From positions 1-21,189 of IMG/VR virus record IMGVR_UViG_3300009074_000043: DNA of 21,189 nt. One strand, given 5' to 3'. The DNA comes from a virus. The position numbers were made by a program, and so were the translations under genes. Positions 5,931-11,197 of the stretch are shown piece by piece. The notes under the pieces were generated by a model. It was given only the letters and a program-made list of their open reading frames with translations. It had not been told where the DNA came from and did no database searches. Position 1 is the stretch's first letter; the number at the start of each line of letters is the position of its first letter.

Positions 5931-6327
5931 TTTGTTCTTCTAAATATTGGCTTGAAAGCTGGTCATTTAAGGAAACAAAACCGTATTCAATTGCTTTATC
6001 AAAATCTACAATAACTAAAGCACTTTGTTCCATTAAGCGTTGCATTTCTTCAGTTGCGTGTGCGTAATAATCAGCAATTTTTGCAAAACTAAAAACAATA
6101 TGCCTTTGTGCTGCATGGTTTAAAAACTTTTTTTCTTCATCAGAAACATTTGAATCGTTTATTAGCTGTTCTAACTTTGATGTTTTAACGTAATCAGCAA
6201 GCTCGTGTATGCTAGGTTTTTTGTAAGTTGGTGTGTACAAAGGAACATCAATTTTTTTTGTGTAAGTTGTTTCAATAAGATTTCTTTCTTCATCATCAAA
6301 CATTTCTAATTTTTGTTGTCCTTTCAT
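5920..6327 (-). CDS. Conserved phage protein coupled to the TAGT glycosyltransferase
   Basis: This 135-aa protein has a variable acidic N-terminal half and a well-ordered C-terminal half with HAAQRHIVFSFAKIADYYAH (71-90), then LMEQSALVIVDFDKAIEYG. I recall similar 'RHiVF....IA.YYAHA...Q.LME.SALVI.DF.KAIE.G' segments in phage proteins coded beside DNA-modification genes, but no function is established to my knowledge. The segment looks like a helical domain with conserved His and Asp residues. It overlaps the glycosyltransferase gene by 11 nt and abuts NinB, so it is likely translated in step with the enzyme. Confidence 0.6.
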   Translation of the reverse strand: MKGQQKLEMFDDEERNLIETTYTKKIDVPLYTPTYKKPSIHELADYVKTSKLEQLINDSNVSDEEKKFLNHAAQRHIVFSFAKIADYYAHATEEMQRLMEQSALVIVDFDKAIEYGFVSLNDQLSSQYLEEQNAE

Positions 6328-6705
6328 TTAAACATCCCCTTCATTTAATTTGAAACCATAACCTCTTGCAAAATCTTTAACTTTTTCAAGATACTCATTA
6401 AATTGTTTGACATTTAATTTTGATGTGCTGCCGATGGTTATAACTTTTAAATTTTTAATTTGCTTTTCTTCTGACAGCAATTTATACAACAACACCTCGT
6501 GCATTTCATCTCTTGATTTTAAGCCAAAATAATCTGCAAGTTCAGCAACCAACTTCCAATAAAAATCATTTTGATTTAATGATCTTGTAGACTTGTAAGG
6601 TTTTACAGTGACAGACCATAAAGACTCTTTGTCTAGCTGTTGTAGTTTTGCTATTAAACCATCCATGTTATTTCTGTCCAGTGTGTAATTTATCATTTGA
6701 TCCAT
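6328..6705 (-). CDS. ninB: NinB-like recombination protein
   Basis: The 125-aa protein matches the NinB (lambda Orf) family, which binds single-stranded DNA and helps annealing or RecA-type recombination in place of RecFOR. The sequence shows WSVTVKPYKSTRSLNQNDFYW (30-50), the family's 'R(S/T)..QN...W' block, and STSKLNVKQFNEYLEKV (93-109) followed by the closing 'A...G..' helix. The usual family length is 120-150 aa. It lies between the loader-like gene (13-nt overlap) and the 135-aa gene, in the order expected of a lambdoid nin-type cluster. Confidence 0.8.
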   Translation of the reverse strand: MDQMINYTLDRNNMDGLIAKLQQLDKESLWSVTVKPYKSTRSLNQNDFYWKLVAELADYFGLKSRDEMHEVLLYKLLSEEKQIKNLKVITIGSTSKLNVKQFNEYLEKVKDFARGYGFKLNEGDV

Positions 6706-7019
6706 CCTAATTTACTTGCTAAATCTTTCATCTCTTTTTTTAGCTTTTCTTTGTTTATAGGGTTAATTTTAGGTTTTGGTAAAGCCTGTCTTTTAGACTC
6801 AATATTGCTTCTACATAAAATAATTATGTCATAAGGTGTTGGGCATTTATTAGAGTTGCTAGTGTAAGTATCAAAAGAGTTGCTCACAACATCAAGATCA
6901 TACTTGCATAACTTGCCCCACCAAACCCTCATTAAATTTTGGTCTGCATTTTTTCTACCATAAATGTCAAACATAGTGTTAAGCATTTCTGCAAAGTTTT
7001 TTTTATGTTCATTATTCAA
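6693..7019 (-). CDS. Putative helicase loader (G39P/P-like)
   Basis: This 108-aa helical protein contains LMRVWWGKLCKYDLDVVSNS and then NKCPTPYDIIILCR. The pattern 'W...L..yd...V..A...y.......PTp.DI' is seen in small phage proteins coded directly after a replication initiator, including helicase-loader/inhibitor proteins of the G39P group and the N-terminal part of lambda P-type loaders. The basic C-terminus (KEKLKKEMKDLASKLGWIK) could contact the helicase or DNA. Its start overlaps the initiator gene by 4 nt. The assignment is from pattern and synteny only. Confidence 0.55.
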   Translation of the reverse strand: MNNEHKKNFAEMLNTMFDIYGRKNADQNLMRVWWGKLCKYDLDVVSNSFDTYTSNSNKCPTPYDIIILCRSNIESKRQALPKPKINPINKEKLKKEMKDLASKLGWIK

Positions 7020-7609
7020 AACGTAACCTCCTCTGGCATTTCATCTAACCATCTTTTTCCATTAATCCATGTGGTTGGGTGAGGAATAAATTTACCATTC
7101 TCAGCAAACCAATCTTTGCCTTCTTTTTGCCAAGACAAAGTGTTAATTACCTTTTCAATATCAGGCTTATGTTTTTTCCATGCTATCTCAGCTTTACCTT
7201 TACCAACTTTTTTTGGATACATATTCCAAAACATATTAAACCCATCGTCTATCTCTACTCTACCTCTACTCTTATCTACCTCTACCTCTACCTCTAAGCT
7301 TACAACTTGTTGACAACTTGTTGACGAATCGTCAGCGATTGACAGAACAAATTTTGACAGATCAATTAACTGCTTGTTTATAAAAGATTTATCCTTTCTT
7401 AAACGAAAAGCAATCTCATCTACTGAAGGCAAATTACCCTCATTTTCTGATGCAAGCAACCACAATTCAATCAATGTAGCCTTGCTGCTGTCGCTTAAAT
7501 TGCCCCAGTCATAGTCCTCCAGTATTCTTCTGTAAATTTTAATCCATATTACATTTCTGTCTGGTCTTAAACTTGGCTGGTGTTCATTCCAATTTTTAAT
7601 TTTGTACAT
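7016..7609 (-). CDS. Replication initiator / replisome organiser-like protein
   Basis: The 197-aa protein has an N-terminal winged-helix-like part (about 15-90, including SSKATLIELWLLASENEGNL and EIAFRLRKDKSFINKQLIDL). A low-complexity linker (about 91-122, with EVEVEVDKSRGRVEIDDG) joins it to a C-terminal domain with FWNMYPKKVGKGKAEIAWKK (127-146) and PHPTTWINGKRWLDE (176-190). That C-terminal pair is common in phage replication proteins of the O/DnaT-like type. The linker DNA holds iteron-like repeats, as in lambda gene O, where the origin lies inside the gene. It follows the Cro-like gene by 23 nt. Confidence 0.7.
   Translation of the reverse strand: MYKIKNWNEHQPSLRPDRNVIWIKIYRRILEDYDWGNLSDSSKATLIELWLLASENEGNLPSVDEIAFRLRKDKSFINKQLIDLSKFVLSIADDSSTSCQQVVSLEVEVEVDKSRGRVEIDDGFNMFWNMYPKKVGKGKAEIAWKKHKPDIEKVINTLSWQKEGKDWFAENGKFIPHPTTWINGKRWLDEMPEEVTF
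7254..7360 (-). repeat. Iteron-like repeat cluster inside the initiator gene (candidate origin)
   Basis: Three repeat types are packed into about 105 nt. TCTAC occurs six times between 7254 and 7291, plus TCTA at 7293, mostly 5-6 nt apart. ACAACTTGTTG is tandemly duplicated at 7302-7323. A 13-nt palindrome, TGACGA-A-TCGTCA, lies at 7322-7334. TTGAC also recurs four times (7310-7360). The cluster lies in the linker between the two domains of the initiator, like ori-lambda within O, and the flanking DNA toward 7200 is AT-rich. The repeats are visible; origin function is inferred. Confidence 0.5.
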
Positions 7610-7632
7610 TACTGCTCCTTTGTTTTTGTAAA

Positions 7633-7848
7633 CTATCCAGCTTTAACTACTTCCCCTTTAGCTTTTATTGTAATATTAGGCACATCTCTTAATGCCAATT
7701 TTGTTTTAATCATAAACACTCTAGCGGGCGGTAATTCTTGATCTGGATTCTTACCATAATGAGCAACTGCCTGTACCGACAAACCTAAGTCTTCTGCCAT
7801 TTTTCTACGACTGTTGCCGTATAACTTTATTGCTTCGTTATATGTCAT
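7633..7848 (-). CDS. Cro-like DNA-binding repressor
   Basis: The 71-aa protein has a helix-turn-helix at about residues 5-33: MTYNEAIKLYG, then NSRRKMAEDLGLSVQAVAHY. This matches the Cro/YdaS pattern (YG....A..LG.s..av..W), with Tyr31 at the usual Trp position and a following 'LPPARVFMIK' helix. It is the first gene of the left arm, divergent from the right arm, with a promoter and a palindromic site in the 146-nt region between. No CI-type repressor gene is in the window, so it may act alone to lower early transcription. AAAGGA lies before the ATG. Confidence 0.75.
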   Translation of the reverse strand: MTYNEAIKLYGNSRRKMAEDLGLSVQAVAHYGKNPDQELPPARVFMIKTKLALRDVPNITIKAKGEVVKAG

Positions 7849-7867
7849 TTGTTTTCCTTTCTAATTT

Positions 7868-7881
7868 ATGCAACATTGCAT
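7868..7881. promoter_or_regulatory. Operator-like palindrome
   Basis: A near-perfect 14-bp palindrome ATGCAA-CA-TTGCAT lies 20 nt upstream of the Cro-like gene, just past its predicted transcription start. A TTGCAA half-site pattern also forms the -35 of the leftward promoter (7911-7916). In addition, AAAACTAT (7903-7910) and ATAGTTTT (7942-7949) form an 8-bp inverted pair flanking both -35 boxes. These are plausible binding sites for the Cro-like protein; binding is inferred. Confidence 0.5.
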
Positions 7882-7887
7882 TTCACA

Positions 7888-7916
7888 ACAATACTTGAAG
7901 ATAAAACTATTTGCAA
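7888..7916 (-). promoter_or_regulatory. Leftward early promoter
   Basis: On the minus strand, TTGCAA (7916-7911), a 17-nt spacer and TATTGT (7893-7888) lie 40 nt upstream of the Cro-like gene. The -35 and -10 each differ from consensus in two positions at most. Transcription would start near 7881, at the edge of the palindrome at 7868-7881. It would drive the left early operon. Confidence 0.5.
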
Positions 7917-7934
7917 TATATTTATTAAAAAAGT

Positions 7935-7964
7935 TTGACATATAGTTTTTAAGTGTGGTATAGT
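7935..7964 (+). promoter_or_regulatory. Rightward early promoter (strong, extended -10)
   Basis: A consensus TTGACA (7935-7940), an 18-nt spacer and TATAGT (7959-7964) preceded by TGG make a strong sigma70 promoter. Transcription should start near 7971, about 24 nt before the first gene of the right arm, which has AAAGGAG. ATAGTT occurs both just after the -35 and within the -10, which could be an operator contact. Confidence 0.75.
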
Positions 7965-7994
7965 TCTTTTGTAATTTAAACAAAGGAGAAACAA

Positions 7995-8228
7995 ATGAGT
8001 TCATTACACAACGATTATTTAGAGCAACAGTTTGAAAATTTGCTAGAAGAAAAAGAAGCACAGCATGTGCAAGAAGAGGCCCATCAACATTTTGTTACTG
8101 AAGAATTCAGTAATTTAATTTTAAATGTAGGCCCAACTGTTATGTTTAATAAATTATGTAAAGAAGCTAAAGAAGAATTAATGATGGCTGTGTTTTTAGG
8201 AGGCACAAACGATGGCTTTAGACAATAA
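7995..8228 (+). CDS. Hypothetical protein, first gene of the right early arm
   Basis: This 77-aa protein is not recognised. The first half is a charged helix rich in Glu, Gln and His (NDYLEQQFENLLEEKEAQHV, then QEEAHQHF) that could form a coiled coil. The second half is more hydrophobic (LILNVGPTVMFNKL). AAAGGAG precedes the ATG, and the strong promoter at 7935-7964 makes it the earliest and probably most expressed gene of this arm. Its 3' end overlaps the next small gene by 17 nt. Confidence 0.65.
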   Translation: MSSLHNDYLEQQFENLLEEKEAQHVQEEAHQHFVTEEFSNLILNVGPTVMFNKLCKEAKEELMMAVFLGGTNDGFRQ

Positions 8229-8370
8229 TCCGTTAAATAACCCAGAATATAAAGAAGCACAATATAAAGAATGGGTTAAAGAAATGTTAGAGGCATATAA
8301 AAAAAATTTACTAAAGGAGAAAATAAATGAAAGAATTGATCGCAATTCAAACAGAAATAAAAGCACCTAA
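8212..8370 (+). CDS. 52-aa hypothetical protein
   Basis: Starts MALDNNPLNNPEYKEAQYKE and continues as a basic, mostly helical peptide. It has an unusually strong ribosome site (AGGAGG, 7 nt before the ATG) inside the preceding gene. Its last 14 codons overlap the start of the ERF gene in another frame. The good site and chained overlaps support a real gene. No family is recognised. Confidence 0.6.
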   Translation: MALDNNPLNNPEYKEAQYKEWVKEMLEAYKKNLLKEKINERIDRNSNRNKST

Positions 8371-8872
8371 AGGTCAAGTTAATAAATTTGGTAATTACAA
8401 TTACCGAAGCTGTGAAGATATATTAGAGGCAGTTAAACCTTTACTGGCTAAACACAGTGCCGCTATATTAATTACAGATGAAGTTAAGTCTGTTAATGAA
8501 TATATATACATTGAAGCAACTGTTGTGTTTCAAGTAGGTGAAAATGCTATCAGCGTTAAAGCTCAAGCAGGCATTAATCCAAATCGCAAAGGTATGGACA
8601 TTGCTCAGAGTTTTGGTAGCTCTAGTTCCTATGCAAGAAAGTATGCGTTAGCTGGGTTGTTGTTGCTAGATGATACTAAAGATGCTGACACTAAAGACAA
8701 CTCTGAAATAAATAAACCTGCTACAAAAAAAGAGCTTGATGATGCCAGGCAAACTTTAAAAGAAGCTTACGAAGCAGGCGATCTAAATAAAGCTTATTTT
8801 GATTTGCCAAAATCACGACAATCAGAATTAAGGGACTATGCAAATGAACTTAAAAAATCATCTAAAGGATAA
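8327..8872 (+). CDS. erf: ERF-family single-strand annealing protein
   Basis: The 181-aa protein anneals complementary single strands in phage recombination. The ERF core is clear: KFGNYNYRSCEDILEAVKPL (20-39), AILITDEV, IEATVVFQ, and MDIAQSFGSSSSYARKYALA followed by GLLLLDD (about 89-116). A short acidic/Lys-rich linker and a helical C-terminal part (KKELDDARQTLKEAYEAGDL) follow, as in shorter members of the family. AAGGAG precedes the ATG. The partner exonuclease starts inside its last codons (35-nt overlap), giving a Red-like annealase/exonuclease pair. Confidence 0.9.
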   Translation: MKELIAIQTEIKAPKGQVNKFGNYNYRSCEDILEAVKPLLAKHSAAILITDEVKSVNEYIYIEATVVFQVGENAISVKAQAGINPNRKGMDIAQSFGSSSSYARKYALAGLLLLDDTKDADTKDNSEINKPATKKELDDARQTLKEAYEAGDLNKAYFDLPKSRQSELRDYANELKKSSKG

Positions 8873-9425
8873 CAGACGGCATAATATAGTAACTGCTTCT
8901 GCTGCGTGGGGAGCAATCTATGAAAGAAAAAAATTATGGCGAGAAAAAACCTTGCGGCAAGCGCCGTTTTCTGGCAATATTATGACCGAGTGGGGAAATG
9001 ACAACGAAGAAGTGGCGTTGCAAGCGTTTGAAAAATACATGAATGATATATGTGAAAATGGCAATAAACTTTTAGTGCATCCTGACTTGCCTTTAGGCGC
9101 ATCATCAGACGGTTTTCTTAATGGAGTTCCTATTGAGATTAAATGCCCTTTTACCCAAAGGATATATCCTGAAATACCTGAGAGATATTACTTTCAAATG
9201 CAAATACAGATGTGTGTGGCATTAGCAAACGGATACAAAAATGCTGTTGCTGCACACTTTGTTGTATGGACTCCAAACGAATTTCACACGGAGCTTGTAC
9301 AGTACGACCCAGAGTTTATTGAATGGTACATTCCTTTCGCAAAGGAATTTATAGACTATGTAAGCTCTGACCAAGAACCACCTAGGTGGTCAAGAAAGCC
9401 AGTTTATCAACCAAAGGAGAAGTAA
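8838..9425 (+). CDS. YqaJ/lambda-exonuclease-type recombination nuclease
   Basis: The 195-aa protein is a PD-(D/E)XK 5'-3' exonuclease of the YqaJ family that would make the 3' overhangs used by ERF. Motifs in order are an entry helix (TASAAWGAIYERKKLWREKT), MTEWGNDNEEVALQAF (Glu57), ASSDGF with Asp91, PIEIKCP with Glu100 and Lys102 (the catalytic D...E-x-K), and YYFQMQIQMCVA (Gln motif, 118-129). All key residues are present. The first ATG (8838) and another at 8844 are both possible starts. It ends 1 nt before the ParB-like gene. Confidence 0.9.
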   Translation: MQMNLKNHLKDNRRHNIVTASAAWGAIYERKKLWREKTLRQAPFSGNIMTEWGNDNEEVALQAFEKYMNDICENGNKLLVHPDLPLGASSDGFLNGVPIEIKCPFTQRIYPEIPERYYFQMQIQMCVALANGYKNAVAAHFVVWTPNEFHTELVQYDPEFIEWYIPFAKEFIDYVSSDQEPPRWSRKPVYQPKEK

Positions 9426-9426
9426 A

Positions 9427-10149
9427 ATGAAACAAGTTAATCAAGTCTTAATGACCAATGATTATTCTAAGTTTAGTTATATATCAGGGAATAGAGACGT
9501 AAATGATCTACACATCAAACGTCTAACACAATCTATGAAGGAAAAATACATAACTGTTCCAATTATTGTAAATGAAAAACATCAGATTATTGATGGTCAG
9601 CATAGATTTCAGTCTGCTAAACAGCTAGGCAAACCAGTTTATTTTATCAAAGTAAACGGGTTAAAATTGCAAGACGTACATCGTTTAAATACAAACACTA
9701 AGAATTGGACTGCTGATTCTTATTTGGACGGATACTGTAAGTTAGGAAAAAAAGAATACATAATTTACAGAGATTTTAAAGAAAAGTTTGGATTTGGTCA
9801 TAACGAAACTCAAGCATTACTTTCTAACTTAACCCGAATGGGAGGAAATAGAAACGAACAATTTAAAGACGGCAATTTTGTTATTGTGGATTATGATTTA
9901 GCGGTAAGAAATGCAGAAAAAATATCTATGTGTTCTAAATATTATGATGGCTACAAAAGAAGGTCATTTGTTTATGCTATGCTAGATTTATTCAATAATG
10001 AAGATTATAGTCATCCAGAGTTTTTAAATAAGCTATCATTTCAGTCAATAAAATTGCAAGATTGTACAACGGTAGATCAGTATTTAACTTTAATGGAAGA
10101 AATTTATAACTTTAAAAGAACTAAAGCAACCAAGGTAAGATTTTATTAA
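9427..10149 (+). CDS. ParB/Srx-domain protein
   Basis: The 240-aa protein has a ParB-like N-terminal domain: VNDLHIKRLTQSMKEKYI, TVPIIVNEKHQIIDGQHRFQ (43-62, with the DGQHR box at 56-60) and AKQLGKPVYFIKV. In ParB-related phage proteins this fold binds or hydrolyses nucleotides, or nicks DNA. The remaining 170 residues are helical and variable, with ALLSNLTRMGGNRNEQFKDG, and lack a ParB helix-turn-helix that I can recognise. AAAGGAG overlaps the end of the exonuclease gene. A role in recombination or DNA modification is possible; partitioning is unlikely without a ParA. Confidence 0.8.
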   Translation: MKQVNQVLMTNDYSKFSYISGNRDVNDLHIKRLTQSMKEKYITVPIIVNEKHQIIDGQHRFQSAKQLGKPVYFIKVNGLKLQDVHRLNTNTKNWTADSYLDGYCKLGKKEYIIYRDFKEKFGFGHNETQALLSNLTRMGGNRNEQFKDGNFVIVDYDLAVRNAEKISMCSKYYDGYKRRSFVYAMLDLFNNEDYSHPEFLNKLSFQSIKLQDCTTVDQYLTLMEEIYNFKRTKATKVRFY

Positions 10150-10164
10150 TTAAGGAGAAATAAC

Positions 10165-10467
10165 ATGGCAGTATTAGGTGTAAGTTTAAGAATTGACGTA
10201 ACAAAGATTGACAAAGAAAAGCTTTATAAAGGCGCTAAGGGTACTTACCTGGACGTAACTACTTTTATTGATACAGATACTCCAGACCAGTATGGTAACA
10301 ATGGTATGGTAACTCAGTCAACAACACAAGAAGAGCGTGACGCTGGCGTTAAGGGTGCTATCTTAGGTAACAATAAAGTTTTTATGAACAAGGGAGCTGA
10401 AGCAACAAGTGCGCCTAAAGCAGCACAAAACACAATTGAAAGTTTTGAAGACGATGTCCCTTTTTAA
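10165..10467 (+). CDS. Phage single-stranded DNA-binding protein candidate
   Basis: The 100-aa protein has a beta-rich N-terminal domain (VSLRIDVTKIDKEKLYKGAK, GTYLDVTTFIDTDTPDQYGN, NGMVTQSTTQEERDAG). A low-complexity Ala/Gly linker leads to an acidic tip, ESFEDDVPF, at the very C-terminus. That tip is nearly the same as the protein-interaction tail of bacterial SSB (DDDIPF). Short phage proteins of this layout are annotated as ssDNA-binding in several genomes. Its position directly after ERF, exonuclease and the ParB-like gene fits. AAGGAG lies before the ATG. Confidence 0.7.
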   Translation: MAVLGVSLRIDVTKIDKEKLYKGAKGTYLDVTTFIDTDTPDQYGNNGMVTQSTTQEERDAGVKGAILGNNKVFMNKGAEATSAPKAAQNTIESFEDDVPF

Positions 10468-10489
10468 ATTTTTTACAAGGAAATTAAAA

Positions 10490-10708
10490 ATGAATACTTC
10501 ACAAGCTGAAATGATTTTGTCTCATTTGAAACATAAGCCAATAAGCGATACTGTGGCTAGAGAAAAATACGGATGCAGAAGGTTGGCTTCAAGAATAAAT
10601 GATTTAAGAGATGATGGTTATAGCATTGAAACAGTTACAAAAAAAACTGTTAATAGATTTGGTAGAAAATGTACTTATGCCGAATATTATTTAAAAAATG
10701 ATGGTTAG
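10490..10708 (+). CDS. Winged-helix DNA-binding protein (HTH_39 type)
   Basis: The 72-aa protein contains a winged helix: SQAEMILSHLKHKPISDTVA, REKYGCRRLASRINDLRDDG, then a beta-wing (YSIETVTKKT...CTYAEYYL). This matches small HTH_39-type phage regulators ('Q...IL..L......ar..yG..RLa.RI.dLr..G..I'). The ATG at 10490 with AAGGA upstream is preferred over an upstream ATG at 10409, which would overlap the SSB-like gene by 59 nt. It could regulate the early arm or act as an excision-like factor, though no integrase is seen. Confidence 0.75.
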   Translation: MNTSQAEMILSHLKHKPISDTVAREKYGCRRLASRINDLRDDGYSIETVTKKTVNRFGRKCTYAEYYLKNDG

Positions 10709-10719
10709 GTTTTAAAGGT

Positions 10720-10794
10720 TACACTGCCCTCAAGGTTAAGTTAGTTTGGAATAGGTCTAGGCTAGCTTGCATTGAGAACTTGAGGGTTAGTGTA
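10720..10794 (+). ncRNA. Candidate structured RNA or hairpin between the HTH gene and pqqA
   Basis: TACACT (10720-10725) pairs with AGTGTA (10789-10794), and CCCTCAAG (10727-10734) with CTTGAGGG (10779-10786). G10726 can pair with U10787, leaving one bulged base. An inner 7-bp hairpin pairs AAGTTAG (10738-10744) with CTAGCTT (10762-10768). Two positions pair as G-U only when the plus strand is read, hinting at a plus-strand RNA. No U-tract follows on either strand, so it is not a standard terminator. It may mark the end of convergent transcripts or be a small RNA. Confidence 0.45.
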
Positions 10795-10803
10795 TTACAA
10801 GTA

Positions 10804-10875
10804 TTACTTATTCATTACATACATTGTAACTTCAAAGCCAAATCGCATTTCTGTAGCTGATGGTTTTGTCCACAT
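10804..10875 (-). CDS. pqqA: PQQ precursor peptide PqqA
   Basis: The 23-codon ORF reads MWTKPSATEMRFGF, then EVTMYVMNK. PqqA is the ribosomal precursor of pyrroloquinoline quinone: PqqE (radical SAM, with chaperone PqqD) joins the Glu and Tyr side chains, and proteolysis plus PqqB/PqqC finish the cofactor. Everything expected is present: the MW.KP start, 'R.GFEVT.Y', and Glu15 and Tyr19 with the required E-x3-Y spacing. The length equals that of Klebsiella/Pseudomonas-type PqqA. AAGGA lies 8 nt before the ATG and a promoter lies just upstream. The gene opposes the surrounding early operon. No other pqq gene is in the window, so the product would feed the host pathway. The residue pattern suits beta/gammaproteobacteria, including methylotrophs. 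Confidence 0.88.
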   Translation of the reverse strand: MWTKPSATEMRFGFEVTMYVMNK

Positions 10876-10907
10876 AGTAGTAGTCCTTATTGGTTAATCA
10901 AGGCTCT

Positions 10908-10936
10908 ATTATAGCAAGTATGTTAATTAGTTCTAA
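10908..10936 (-). promoter_or_regulatory. Promoter of pqqA
   Basis: On the minus strand, a consensus TATAAT (10913-10908) is preceded by TGC, giving an extended -10. With a 17-nt spacer the -35 position holds TTAGAA (10936-10931), a weak match, which extended -10 promoters tolerate. Transcription would start near 10901, about 26 nt before the pqqA ATG, making pqqA an independent transcription unit. Confidence 0.6.
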
Positions 10937-10966
10937 CGATCAAACCCTTACAAAGGAGTAATGAAA

Positions 10967-11197
10967 ATGATTAATTATAAATTGCATCAAGAAAAGAAAA
11001 AAAATGGTTGGTTAGTAGTTGGAGTATTAGTTTTTTTAGTAGGTTTAATTTGGCTTGGTGTTAATTCTGTTTCAGACAAAGTTTACCATTGCCATAAAAA
11101 TGGTTACTTGTTTGAGTCAATGAATGAGTCAAAAAATATTTTTACTAAAACAGACATTAAATGTATTAGAATTGACAACATTAAGGAGAAAAAATAA
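10967..11197 (+). CDS. Small single-pass membrane protein
   Basis: The 76-aa product has a short basic cytoplasmic start (MINYKLHQEKKKNG), one transmembrane helix (WLVVGVLVFLVGLIWLGVNS) and a C-terminal polar part of about 40 aa with two Cys (YHCHKNGYLF and IKCIRID) that could form a disulfide outside the membrane. The ATG at 10967 is chosen because GGAG is 8 nt upstream; the earlier ATG at 10961 is only 2 nt from it. Its stop overlaps the DUF3310 start (TAATG). Function unknown; early membrane proteins may affect superinfection. Confidence 0.65.
   Translation: MINYKLHQEKKKNGWLVVGVLVFLVGLIWLGVNSVSDKVYHCHKNGYLFESMNESKNIFTKTDIKCIRIDNIKEKK

Noticed and set aside
7861-8061. Minus-strand ORF of 66 aa across the early control region
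   Set aside because: It covers both promoters and the operator, lacks a ribosome site and has Asn/Phe-rich AT-driven composition.
10409-10708. Longer start for the winged-helix protein at 10409
   Set aside because: It would overlap the SSB-like gene by 59 nt in another frame with no ribosome site; the ATG at 10490 has AAGGA and starts the recognisable domain.
10720-10794. A tRNA gene, because of the length of about 75 nt and pairing ends
   Set aside because: No acceptor/T-arm pattern, no TTC motif in the right place and no anticodon loop; the stems are at positions that do not fit a cloverleaf.
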